Assembly: GCA_022796795.1 (NCBI GenBank)
Contig: JAAWJI010000003.1
Coordinates: 1-64,000, forward strand
DNA from: Lachnospiraceae bacterium
Lineage (GTDB): Bacteria > Bacillota > Clostridia > Lachnospirales > Lachnospiraceae
Length of the DNA stretch: 64,000 nt
Direction of reading: 5' to 3'
Below the pieces are notes generated by a model. The model saw only the letters and a program-made list of their open reading frames with translations, had not been told where the DNA came from and ran no database searches. A program made the translations under genes and the position numbers. Below are positions 35,373 through 43,602 of this stretch, piece by piece; position 1 is the stretch's first letter, and each line of letters begins with the position of its first letter.

Positions 35373-36629
35373 ATGCTGAAGGTAACAAGACAGACAGATC
35401 CGGAGCTGGCAGCGCTGGTGGATGAGGAGCTGACACGGCAGGAGCACAACATTGAGATGATTGCGTCAGAGAGTACGGCGCCGCTGGCGGTTATGGAGTT
35501 AAGCGGAAGCGTGTTTACCAACAAGACGCTGGAGGGCTATCCCGGAAGAAGATTCCAGGCTGGCTCCGAGGTGGCGGACAAGGTGGAGGAGCTGGCCTGG
35601 AAGCGCGCCAAGGAGCTTTTTGGCGCCGAGCATGTGAATATCCAGTCCTATTCTGGTTCCACGGCAAATTACAGCGTATTTGCCTCCGTACTGAATCCAG
35701 GGGACAAGATTTTGAGCATGCGCCTGGATCAGGGCGGACATTTGACTCATGGATCACCGGCCAACTGGGTGAGTAAAATTTATAACCATGTATTCTACGG
35801 CGTGGACAAGGAGACAGAGCGCATTGACTACGAGGAACTGGACCGAATTGCCAGGGAAGAGAAGCCCAAGATGATTATTGCGGGAGCCAGCTCCTACCCG
35901 CGTCTCATTGACTACCAGCGCATTGCAAAGACTGCGGAGGAAGTGGGAGCTTATTTTATGGTGGATATGGCCCACATTGCCGGACTGGTGGCGGCAAAGG
36001 TGATTCCAAGTCCCATTCCCTACGCGGATTTTGTCACCTCCTCTACCACAAAAACCTTCTGCAGCGCCAGAAGCGGCATGGTATTCTGCAAGGAAAAATA
36101 TGCCAAGCTTCTGGACAAGGGAACCTTCCCGGGATCCCTGGGATCTTTGATGTTTAACACCATGGCGGCAAAGACCTGGTCCTTCCGGTACGCAGCTTCC
36201 CAGGAATTTCACGATATTATGCAGCAGGTGGTGGTGAATGCCAAATGTCTGGCAGAGGAGCTGCAAAAATACGGTTTTCGCATTGTAAGCGGCGGCACGG
36301 ACAATCATCTGCTGGTGGTGGATCTGCGCAGCAAGGGAATCACGGGAAAGACCTTCCAGGATGCCCTGGATTCCATTGGCATTACGGTAAATAAAAACAT
36401 GATTCCTTTTGACACGGAAAAGCCGGGCGTTACCAGCGGTGTGCGCATCGGACTGACCTCTGTGTCTCAGAGAGGCCTGAAGGAGCCGGAGATCCGCAGG
36501 ATTGCAGCCATTATGAATCAGGTGGCGGAGGCTCCCCTGGATCAGGAAAATCTGAAGGCCTGTCGGGAAAAGGCGCAGGAGCTGATTGCAGGATTTCCGC
36601 TGTACCCGGAAGGATCTTTTGAAGACTAA
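35373..36629 (+). CDS. Divergent serine hydroxymethyltransferase-like PLP enzyme
   Basis: A 418-residue protein that aligns with SHMT along its length: IEMIASESTAP, LDQGGHLTHGSPANW, VDMAHIAGLVAA, PLP-Lys227 in SSTTKTFCSARSGM, and RIGLTSVSQRG. Several residues that are nearly fixed in glyA are changed: the usual T-T-T-H-K-T is S-S-T-T-K-T (His before Lys is Thr226), G-P-R is S-A-R, and the Y-Y-G-G pair in the substrate loop is Phe61-Gln62-Ala-Gly. Glu66 and the C-terminal Arg are kept. It may be a paralogue with different substrate (for example a methylated or bulkier amino acid) that passes a hydroxymethyl group to or from THF. The position before fhs-fchA-folD supports a one-carbon role. A regular glyA may exist elsewhere. 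Confidence 0.8.
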   Translation: MLKVTRQTDPELAALVDEELTRQEHNIEMIASESTAPLAVMELSGSVFTNKTLEGYPGRRFQAGSEVADKVEELAWKRAKELFGAEHVNIQSYSGSTANYSVFASVLNPGDKILSMRLDQGGHLTHGSPANWVSKIYNHVFYGVDKETERIDYEELDRIAREEKPKMIIAGASSYPRLIDYQRIAKTAEEVGAYFMVDMAHIAGLVAAKVIPSPIPYADFVTSSTTKTFCSARSGMVFCKEKYAKLLDKGTFPGSLGSLMFNTMAAKTWSFRYAASQEFHDIMQQVVVNAKCLAEELQKYGFRIVSGGTDNHLLVVDLRSKGITGKTFQDALDSIGITVNKNMIPFDTEKPGVTSGVRIGLTSVSQRGLKEPEIRRIAAIMNQVAEAPLDQENLKACREKAQELIAGFPLYPEGSFED

Positions 36630-36655
36630 AGGGTGGTTCTTTCAGAGAGCTTGTG

Positions 36656-36694
36656 AAAAAAATCCCAAACTAAAAATCAGGGCGGGATTTTTTT
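36656..36694 (+). terminator. Intrinsic terminator after the SHMT-like gene
   Basis: AAAAAAATCCC at 36656-36666 pairs perfectly with GGGATTTTTTT at 36684-36694, ending in seven T residues. It is a classic bidirectional-looking terminator and separates the SHMT-like gene from fhs. Confidence 0.85.
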
Positions 36695-36989
36695 CCTTTT
36701 CTATGAGAAAAAGCAGGATAATTTCAAACAGGTTGTAGGATGATTTTTTTGTCTGGAAAGACAGAAGGGCGTCTTACATGAGAAAAAATTCGGGAAAAGG
36801 AAAACAGATATCTGTAAATACCCGGGACACCCCCCTGTGTTTTTTGAAAAACAGAGATAAAATCAGGCGTATCTCTATTTAACTTCCAGAAAATGGGAGA
36901 TCTTGCAGAATGATTCCGGAGAAAAAAAGAATACTTCGGCTTCCTATAAGTTTGTGAAAAGTATGACAAACATAGGACAAAGTGTAGGA
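36695..36989. other. A+T-rich intergenic stretch before fhs
   Basis: About 300 bases without a gene. It contains the perfect palindrome ACAGATATCTGT at 36804-36815, inside outer CGGG and CCCG words, and a CTGT/ACAG hairpin at about 36835-36854. No known riboswitch pattern was recognised, including the THF riboswitch. Confidence 0.4.
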
Positions 36990-37018
36990 TTGCCGTATTT
37001 TAGTTTCTTTCGTATAAT
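36990..37018 (+). promoter_or_regulatory. Promoter of fhs-fchA-folD
   Basis: TTGCCG at 36990-36995 and TATAAT at 37013-37018, 17-base spacing. The 100-base leader contains the hairpin CCACAT-GATG-ATGTGG (37066-37081) before AGGAAGGAGA and ATG 37126. Confidence 0.7.
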
Positions 37019-37125
37019 GAGTGCAAGGTAAGCAGACAGGAAAAACAAACACAGCGCTTACAAATCCACATGATGATGTGGAGCAAACCGTACATAATGG
37101 TAGAGTAGGAAGGAGATTTTTCGAA

Positions 37126-38811
37126 ATGGGATTCAAATCAGACATTGAGATCGCACAGGAAACAGAGATGCTGCCCATCACCGAGATTGCCAAAAAGGCC
37201 GGGATTGACGACAAGTATCTGGAGCAGTACGGAAAGTATAAAGCAAAGATTGACTACAATCTGCTGAACGAGACCGATGCAAAGGATGGCAAGCTTGTTC
37301 TGGTAACAGCGATCAACCCGACTCCTGCGGGAGAAGGAAAGACGACTACTACGGTAGGTCTGGCAGATGGAATGCAGAAGCTGGGTAAAAATGTAATGGT
37401 AGCCCTTCGCGAGCCGTCTCTGGGACCTGTTTTTGGCGTAAAGGGCGGAGCTGCCGGCGGCGGTTATGCACAGGTGGTTCCTATGGAAGATATCAACCTT
37501 CATTTTACCGGCGATTTCCATGCCATCGGCGCGGCAAACAACCTGCTGGCTGCTATGATTGACAATCATATTTTCCAGGGCAATGAGCTGAACATTGATC
37601 CCCGCAAGATTACCTGGAGAAGATGTGTGGATATGAACGACCGTCAGCTGCGCAATGTGGTGGACGGACTGGGCGGAAAGACGAATGGAATGCCCAGAGA
37701 GGACGGCTATGATATTACGGTGGCCTCCGAGATTATGGCGGTGCTTTGCCTGGCCAGCGATATTACAGACCTGAAGAAGAGACTGGCACGGATTATTGTG
37801 GGATACACCTACGGAAAAGCTTCCGAGCAGAAACCAGTAACCGCTGGCGACCTTCATGCAGAAGGAGCCATGGCTGCTCTTCTGAAGGATGCCTTAAAGC
37901 CAAACCTGGTACAGACTTTGGAGCATGTGCCGGCCATTGTACACGGCGGACCCTTCGCCAATATCGCTCACGGCTGCAATTCTGTAACGGCTACCAAAAT
38001 GTCCATGAAGCTTGCGGACTACACCATCACCGAGGCTGGTTTCGGCGCTGACCTGGGAGCTGAGAAGTTCCTGGATATTAAATGCCGGATGGCCGGATTA
38101 AAGCCTAACGCAGTAGTGATCGTGGCTACGGTTCGCGCTCTGAAATACAATGGCGGCGTGGCAAAGGCTGATCTGAACAACGAGAATCTGACTGCTTTGG
38201 AGGCTGGACTTCCCAACCTGCTGAAGCATGTGAGCAACATCAAGAATGTATATAAGCTGCCCTGCGTAGTTGCCATCAACGCATTCCCCACCGATACCAA
38301 GGCGGAGTTGGATCTGGTTGAGGCAAAATGCAAGGAGCTGGGTGTAAACGTGGCCTTGTCCGAGGTATGGGCAAAGGGCGGTGAAGGCGGCGTCCGTCTG
38401 GCAGAGGAAGTGATTCGTCTGGTGGAGGAGCCCAATGATTTCACCTTCTCTTATGAGCTGGACGGCAGTATTGAGGATAAGCTGAACGCTATCGTACAGA
38501 AGATTTATGGCGGTAAGAGAGTGGTTCTCACAGCCAATGCGCAGAAGCAGGCCAAGGAGCTGGAGGCCATGGGCTTTGGCAACTGTCCCATCTGTGTGGC
38601 AAAGACCCAGTACAGTCTGACGGATGATCAGACCAAGCTTGGCGCACCCACTGATTTCGAGGTGACTGTGCGAAATCTGAAGATTTCTGCAGGCGCAGGC
38701 TTTATCGTAGCTTTGACTGGCGAGATCATGACCATGCCTGGACTTCCCAAGGTACCGGCAGCTACCAAGATCGATGTAGACGAGACCGGAAAGATTACCG
38801 GATTGTTCTAA
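37126..38811 (+). CDS. fhs: Formate-tetrahydrofolate ligase
   Basis: A 561-residue FTHFS. The P-loop is [19 protein letters not shown], with [37 protein letters not shown] and the C-terminal [13 protein letters not shown]. It makes 10-formyl-THF from formate and ATP, and is the entry step of the methyl branch in acetogens or a C1 supply in others. ATG 37126 has AGGAAGGAG upstream; the in-frame GTG at 37021 lies only a few bases after the -10 and is rejected. It is followed by fchA and folD, the next two steps. Confidence 0.97.
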   Translation: MGFKSDIEIAQETEMLPITEIAKKAGIDDKYLEQYGKYKAKIDYNLLNETDAKDGKLVLVTAINPTPAGEGKTTTTVGLADGMQKLGKNVMVALREPSLGPVFGVKGGAAGGGYAQVVPMEDINLHFTGDFHAIGAANNLLAAMIDNHIFQGNELNIDPRKITWRRCVDMNDRQLRNVVDGLGGKTNGMPREDGYDITVASEIMAVLCLASDITDLKKRLARIIVGYTYGKASEQKPVTAGDLHAEGAMAALLKDALKPNLVQTLEHVPAIVHGGPFANIAHGCNSVTATKMSMKLADYTITEAGFGADLGAEKFLDIKCRMAGLKPNAVVIVATVRALKYNGGVAKADLNNENLTALEAGLPNLLKHVSNIKNVYKLPCVVAINAFPTDTKAELDLVEAKCKELGVNVALSEVWAKGGEGGVRLAEEVIRLVEEPNDFTFSYELDGSIEDKLNAIVQKIYGGKRVVLTANAQKQAKELEAMGFGNCPICVAKTQYSLTDDQTKLGAPTDFEVTVRNLKISAGAGFIVALTGEIMTMPGLPKVPAATKIDVDETGKITGLF

Positions 38812-38827
38812 GGAATGCACTGCGGTG

Positions 38828-38850
38828 GGAAGGGCCTCATGGGCCCTTCC
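38828..38850 (+). terminator. Strong hairpin between fhs and fchA
   Basis: GGAAGGGCC (38828-38836) and GGCCCTTCC (38842-38850) pair perfectly, followed only by TTCTTG. It may be an attenuator or set the 3' end of the fhs message, lowering downstream expression. Confidence 0.6.
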
Positions 38851-38916
38851 TTCTTGTCTCATAAGAAAAAACCTGGTTTCATACTGGGAATATTGAAAAA
38901 GAAAGGATTGGAGAAC

Positions 38917-39546
38917 ATGGGTTTTTCGACAAGCAGATGTGACGAATTTGTGGAGGTTCTGGCCTCCAAGGCTCCGGTTCCCGGCGGCGGCGGCGCCTCC
39001 GCTTTGGTGGCGGCTGTGGGTACAGCGCTGGGAAATATGGTGGGAAGCCTTACTGTGGGAAAGAAGAAATACGCGGATGTGGAAGAGGAAATGTACGCCC
39101 TGAAAGAAAAGGCCACAGCCCTGCAGGCGGATTTCCTGCGGCTCATTGAGCGGGATGCAGAGGTCTTTGAGCCCTTGGCCAAGGCGTATGGTATGCCACG
39201 GGAAACCGAGGAAGAGAAGGCGGAGAAGGCCCGGGTCATGGCCATTGTGTTGAAGGACGCCTGCTCTGTTCCCATGGAAATCATGGAAAAATGTTGCCAG
39301 GCCATTGATCTTATTGTGGAATTTGCGGCTAAGGGATCGGCCCTGGCTATCAGCGATGCAGGCGTAGGCGCGGCTTTTTGTAAGGCAGCGCTTCTGGGAG
39401 CGTCCCTCAATGTGTACATCAATACCAAATCCATGGCGGACAAAGAATATGCCGCAGAATTAAATCAGAAGGCAGACGCCATGATTGAGAAATATACGAA
39501 GATTGCGGATGAAGTGTTTGCGGGAGTTGAGGCAAGACTGCGTTAA
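38917..39546 (+). CDS. fchA: Methenyl-THF cyclohydrolase / formimino-THF cyclodeaminase-type protein
   Basis: A 209-residue all-helical protein of the FTCD_C family: APVPGGGGASALVAAVGTAL is its glycine-rich signature, and the helix DKEYAAELNQKADAMIEKY closes it. In acetogenic clostridia FchA interconverts 10-formyl- and 5,10-methenyl-THF; the same fold performs formimino-THF deamination. The location between fhs and folD favours the cyclohydrolase role. ATG 38917 is chosen with a GGAGAA site. Confidence 0.9.
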   Translation: MGFSTSRCDEFVEVLASKAPVPGGGGASALVAAVGTALGNMVGSLTVGKKKYADVEEEMYALKEKATALQADFLRLIERDAEVFEPLAKAYGMPRETEEEKAEKARVMAIVLKDACSVPMEIMEKCCQAIDLIVEFAAKGSALAISDAGVGAAFCKAALLGASLNVYINTKSMADKEYAAELNQKADAMIEKYTKIADEVFAGVEARLR

Positions 39547-39618
39547 GACAGACCTGAAAGCGAGAAAGAAACAGATCTGGAAAAGGGAAAAACATAAAAA
39601 AAGAGCGAGGATAACAAA

Positions 39619-40470
39619 ATGGCAAAACAGTTATTAGGAAAAGAGGTAACCGCTGCCTTAAATGAGCGGATCAAAGCAAATGTGGCGGCTCTGCAGGAAA
39701 AGGGAGTTCATCCTACTCTGGCAATTATCCGTGTAGGTGAGAATGAGAGTGATATCTCCTATGAGAGAGGCGCAACCAAGCGCTGTGAAACTTTAGGCGT
39801 AGCCTGCACCAAGATTCTGCTTCCGGCGGACGCTACTCAGGAGCAGGTATTGGCGGCGGTAGAGCAGGTCAACAAAGATGATAAGATCCACGGCGTGCTG
39901 TTGTTCCGTCCCCTGCCCAAGCATCTGAATCAGACAGAGATCGAGAATGCCCTGGATCCGGCAAAGGATGTGGACTGCATGACGGACGGATCCATGTCCG
40001 GCGTGTTTACCGGAAAGGCTCTGGGCTTCCCGCCCTGTACGCCTCAGGCTTGTATGGAAATCCTGGATCACTACGGCATTGACTGTACCGGCAAAAAGGC
40101 GGTAGTCATCGGACGTTCTCTGGTGGTTGGAAAGCCTGCGGCTATGATGTTGATCAAGAAAAATGCAACCGTGACAATCTGCCATACACGTACCAAGGAT
40201 ATGCCCAGTGTAACCAGAGAGGCGGAGATCCTCATTGTAGCTGCCGGCCGGGCTGGCGTGGTAAACAAGGACTATGTGGCTCCGGGCCAGATTGTCATTG
40301 ATGTGGGAATCAATGTAAACGAAGAGGGCAAGCTTTGCGGCGATGTGAAATACGACGAGGTGGAGCCTATTGTGGAGGCTATTACCCCGGTGCCTGGCGG
40401 CGTGGGCAGTGTGACCACGTCCGTGCTGGTAGGACATGTGGTAGAGGCAGCCATGCGCAAATACATGTAG
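39619..40470 (+). CDS. folD: Bifunctional methylene-THF dehydrogenase/methenyl-THF cyclohydrolase
   Basis: A 283-residue FolD. The active-site Lys/Tyr region is DISYERGATKRCETLG, in which the usual Y-V-x-x-K is Y-E-R-G-A-T-K. LLFRPLPKHLNQTEIENAL and the NAD(P) site VVIGRSLVVGKPAAMMLI follow, and VTPVPGGVGSVTTSVL is near the end. The Tyr-x-x-x-Lys spacing appears altered (Y-E-R-G-A-T-K), so cyclohydrolase activity may rest with FchA. It ends the fhs-fchA-folD run. Confidence 0.94.
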   Translation: MAKQLLGKEVTAALNERIKANVAALQEKGVHPTLAIIRVGENESDISYERGATKRCETLGVACTKILLPADATQEQVLAAVEQVNKDDKIHGVLLFRPLPKHLNQTEIENALDPAKDVDCMTDGSMSGVFTGKALGFPPCTPQACMEILDHYGIDCTGKKAVVIGRSLVVGKPAAMMLIKKNATVTICHTRTKDMPSVTREAEILIVAAGRAGVVNKDYVAPGQIVIDVGINVNEEGKLCGDVKYDEVEPIVEAITPVPGGVGSVTTSVLVGHVVEAAMRKYM

Positions 40471-40519
40471 CGCCAATGAAACCAGAACAACATTTATCCT
40501 GTATGGAATAAAAAAGTTC

Positions 40520-40588
40520 AAAATAAGAATCTCCTATAGAATCCGCTGTTTTTCAGCCTTTAGTATTTTATAGAAGATTCTTATTTTT
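40520..40588 (+). repeat. 69-bp palindromic element, copy A
   Basis: The ends AAAATAAGAATCT and AGATTCTTATTTTT pair as inverted repeats, continued by CTATA/TATAG. The whole 69 bases match the reverse complement of 43514-43582 at about 60 positions. It sits 50 bases after folD and can also work as a terminator. Confidence 0.85.
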
Positions 40589-40752
40589 TATCCCATTCAT
40601 ACACAAGAACCCTTTGCCCGCATATTTCCGGGCCTATGGAACAAAGCATATGTTTCCAAGAGGTCTCTCAGTTCATCTATAAATATATGTTCTTGTTGTT
40701 TTCAGATTCTTCATAATTTTCAGAATTTTTATTGTTAATTTTATAACATTTC

Positions 40753-40781
40753 TTTACTTTTACAATAAAATATTGTATATT
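40753..40781 (+). promoter_or_regulatory. Probable promoter with internal palindrome, transporter operon
   Basis: TTTACT (40753-40758) and TATATT (40776-40781) are 17 bases apart. The space between them holds the palindrome ACAATA-AAA-TATTGT at 40762-40776, a typical operator position for a repressor. A leader of about 130 bases with AAAGGAGG follows to ATG 40914. Sequence 40589-40752 is A+T-rich and shows nothing else. Confidence 0.5.
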
Positions 40782-40913
40782 CGTGATAGAGCCTTTTGTT
40801 TACTGAATAATTAAGATGCAAAACCCAGACAGGGGGATGGGAGGTGTGTGATCAGGCGTTAATCAGTATTTAGCAAATCTTTAGTTGCAATTTCACAAAG
40901 GAGGAAACCCCGA

Positions 40914-42326
40914 ATGACCAATCAAAAACAGGCAACGATTCCAAAGAGTGTTCCCTGGATGTTTTTTACGGCCTATTTTACCAATCAGATCGGCTCGGCA
41001 TTGACTATGCTTTTCCTGACCGTATTCATCACAGAATACATGGGAATTTCCCCTGCGCTTATGGCGGTCAGCTTAACCGTGGCGCGTGTGGCCGACCTGA
41101 TCGTCTCCCTTTTTGCAGGAGCAATCGTACAGAAAACCAACATGCGGTACGGACAATTCCGTTCCTGGCTGCTGATTATTATGCCCATCGTTCAGGTGGC
41201 TACTTTCCTGATCTTTGTGAACCCGGACATGGGAGCCACAGGAAAAGCAGTTTTAATCGGTATTGCTTATTTCTTCACCAGCGGCCCCATGAATATTTTT
41301 GTTGTGGTACATAATTCTCTTATGGCCAAAATTGCAGGTCCGGATATTTCAAACCGTATGCTCATTACCCCGCGTCTGGTGCAGGGCACACAGTTTGGCA
41401 ATATCATCGCCTCTCTTATCACCCTCCCCCTGGTAGAGCTTATCGGTGGAAGCGAAATGACCAGAGGTTTTGTGGTAGTAGCCGTGATCTTCGGACTGGT
41501 TGCCATCAGCGGACAGATCGTTATGTTTATCGGCACCAAGCCCTATGATGTCTATGATCCTAATTTAAAGAAAATGGAAGGCAGCACCCAGTCTGTAAAG
41601 CTGGTTACTATGTACGGAGAAACCCTGAAGAACGGCCAGCTCTGGATCCTTTTGATCTCGGATATGATGCGCCAGACCTCTGTCTTTGTTCTCTCAGGAA
41701 TGCTGGGGTATTTTTTCACCTTTGCCGTGGGAAATTTCTCCATGATGAGTACCGGCCTTTTTATCAACAGTCTTACGGCCTGTCTGGGAGCCTTCTTTGT
41801 AGGGCCCAGGATCGCCCGGCGCATTGGTAAGAAGAATGCCAGTATCCTCTCAGGCCTTTTGGCCTGCGTCGCCTACCTGGTTCTGGCATTGTTCGCCAAA
41901 GATAACTGGATCATCTATATCAGCTGTACGGCCTTCGCAGCCCTGGGTCTTTCCATCGTTGGGTCTGTAGGAATCAATCTGTATTTGGATGCCGGTGAAT
42001 ATCAGTTCTACAAAACTGGCAAGGACAATCGTCCCTTTGTTATGTCCCTGCAGACCGTTCCCATGAAGGTGGGGATGACTCTGTCCGGCTCTATTGTGGC
42101 CGCTATCCTCTATCAGGCCGGCTATGTTCAGCATGAAGGAGCTGCAGCCACAATGGATAATCCGCTGCGTATGGTATTTTTAACTGGTATGCTGGCCTCT
42201 GTTTTCTACGGCCTGTCCTCCCTTTTGGTTTCTACCTTTAAGATCAATGAGGAGAAATCCAAAGAATATGCTGCGGCCAATGACAGGACTATGAAGGAAA
42301 GAAAACAACAAATCACATCCAAATAG
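40914..42326 (+). CDS. GPH/MFS-type cation symporter
   Basis: A 470-residue protein with about 12 membrane segments in the glycoside-pentoside-hexuronide:cation symporter pattern: SVPWMFFTAYFTNQIGSAL at the start, GAIVQKTNMRYGQFRSWLL (the conserved loop 2-3 motif), FTSGPMNIFVVVHNSLMA, and D-A-G-E-Y-Q-F-Y-K-T-G-K in loop 10-11. GPH carriers import glycosides, but related members in gut anaerobes accompany methyltransferase and aromatic or quaternary-amine clusters. It precedes the methyltransferase gene by 17 bases, so it probably imports that enzyme's substrate. Confidence 0.85.
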   Translation: MTNQKQATIPKSVPWMFFTAYFTNQIGSALTMLFLTVFITEYMGISPALMAVSLTVARVADLIVSLFAGAIVQKTNMRYGQFRSWLLIIMPIVQVATFLIFVNPDMGATGKAVLIGIAYFFTSGPMNIFVVVHNSLMAKIAGPDISNRMLITPRLVQGTQFGNIIASLITLPLVELIGGSEMTRGFVVVAVIFGLVAISGQIVMFIGTKPYDVYDPNLKKMEGSTQSVKLVTMYGETLKNGQLWILLISDMMRQTSVFVLSGMLGYFFTFAVGNFSMMSTGLFINSLTACLGAFFVGPRIARRIGKKNASILSGLLACVAYLVLALFAKDNWIIYISCTAFAALGLSIVGSVGINLYLDAGEYQFYKTGKDNRPFVMSLQTVPMKVGMTLSGSIVAAILYQAGYVQHEGAAATMDNPLRMVFLTGMLASVFYGLSSLLVSTFKINEEKSKEYAAANDRTMKERKQQITSK

Positions 42327-42343
42327 AAAGGATAATTACATTT

Positions 42344-43426
42344 ATGTCAGAAAGAATTTATAATGGAATGCTGCCTGTAATGATCGATATGGTTAGTGCT
42401 ACCGTTGGACCGGAAGTGGGAAAAATGTTGGCAAACGCCCCCCTGGGAACGAAACCCTATGATCCGACTCTGCCCATTTCTCCACGCGAGAATATGAAGC
42501 TTTTACTGGAGCACAAAATCCCCAAATATTTGCCAATGTCAGGGGATACCTACCCAATCACTCCGGACATTATCTGTGAACGATCCTATGACAACAAGAC
42601 CGGTCCGGATTGGTTCGGCTGCACCTGGACCTATGAGCCTGGTATTGGCGCCACCATAGTAAAGACCGGAGATGAACTGCTGGATTCCATTGAGGGCTGG
42701 CAGCAGAAGGTTCAGTTCCCGGATCTGGAAGCTCTGGACTGGCAGGAATGTGCCCAGGGACTGGCCAAATACTATGATGATAACCGGATGTCCGACTGGT
42801 GGTTCCAGGTGGGACTCTTTGAGCGGCTTCACTCTTTGTTGGGTATGGAAAATGCTCTGGAAGCCCTGATTCTGGACGAAGATGAAGTTGCAGAATTCTT
42901 TGATGCTCTGACAGAGCATAAGATTGCTGTCATCCGCAAAATGACCAGTCATTTCCCAGTGGAAATGATTTGCTATCACGATGACTGGGGCTTTAATAAG
43001 AGCGGCTTCATTCCTCCTGAAATATTTAAGCGGCTTATTGCGCCAAACCTTAAAAAGATCGTGAAAGCAGCTCATGAGGGCGGCGCTTACTTTAACATGC
43101 ATTCCGATGGCAAAATTGAAGCATATATTCCATTCATGGTGGAAGCCGGCGTGGATATGTGGAACCCTGCTCAATGTGTCAATGACCTGGCTCGCATTAA
43201 GAAAGAATATGGGGATCGTCTGGTCATTAACGGAGGAATGGATGATCCTATTACCGATGATGTAACGGCATCCGAGGAAGCGCTTCGGGCCTATGCCCGC
43301 GAGAAGGTAGACGTCCTTGGCAAAGGCGGCGGATATTTGGCTTCTACGACCACCTTCCAAATGCGGAATAAAGGAATTATTACCGATGAATTGAAAAAAT
43401 ATGGGCGGCATTTTTATGAGGTATAG
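42344..43426 (+). CDS. Uroporphyrinogen decarboxylase/MtaA-superfamily protein, probable methyltransferase
   Basis: A 360-residue (beta/alpha)8 protein of the UroD superfamily: YHDDWGFNKSGFIPPEIFKR, GGAYFNMHSDGKIEAYIPFM, AGVDMWNPAQ and VINGGMD are characteristic. In the MtaA/CmuA corrinoid methyltransferases the Zn motif is H-x-C and a late Cys. Here it is His253-x-Asp255, and no Cys is found near the C-terminus, so Zn binding or substrate differs. It is probably an O- or N-demethylating methyltransferase or an uncharacterised lyase. The transporter before it and the corrinoid-activase gene after it (opposite strand) support a corrinoid link, but no corrinoid protein gene lies nearby. Confidence 0.75.
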   Translation: MSERIYNGMLPVMIDMVSATVGPEVGKMLANAPLGTKPYDPTLPISPRENMKLLLEHKIPKYLPMSGDTYPITPDIICERSYDNKTGPDWFGCTWTYEPGIGATIVKTGDELLDSIEGWQQKVQFPDLEALDWQECAQGLAKYYDDNRMSDWWFQVGLFERLHSLLGMENALEALILDEDEVAEFFDALTEHKIAVIRKMTSHFPVEMICYHDDWGFNKSGFIPPEIFKRLIAPNLKKIVKAAHEGGAYFNMHSDGKIEAYIPFMVEAGVDMWNPAQCVNDLARIKKEYGDRLVINGGMDDPITDDVTASEEALRAYAREKVDVLGKGGGYLASTTTFQMRNKGIITDELKKYGRHFYEV

Positions 43427-43513
43427 CTAACAATGGCCGTTTGTTTTGGCTGGCATTTCAAACAAAAGGAAGTATAGCGAAAATGAAACCAAGGCGGACT
43501 GTCCGCGGATGGT

Positions 43514-43582
43514 AAAAATAAGAATCTTCCATAAAGGATCAGGCGCTGAAAAACAGCGGATTCTATGGGAGATTCTTATTTT
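43514..43582 (-). repeat. 69-bp palindromic element, copy B
   Basis: The reverse complement of this stretch matches 40520-40588 at about 60 of 69 bases; the ends AAAAATAAGAATCT and AGATTCTTATTTT pair. It lies between the converging methyltransferase and RACo genes, so it can serve both as terminator. Confidence 0.85.
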
Positions 43583-43602
43583 GTAATTCATAGAGAACGC
43601 TT

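Noticed and set aside
36695-37125. THF riboswitch upstream of fhs
   Set aside because: The long gap invited this idea, but its conserved core words are not found; only a promoter, a palindrome and a short hairpin are supported.
37138-38862. Long minus-strand frames inside fhs
   Set aside because: fhs is a clear, conserved enzyme over this region; the antisense frames have no support.
42539-43411. 290-codon minus-strand frame in the UroD-like gene
   Set aside because: It is a shadow of a real gene with conserved UroD-superfamily motifs on the plus strand.
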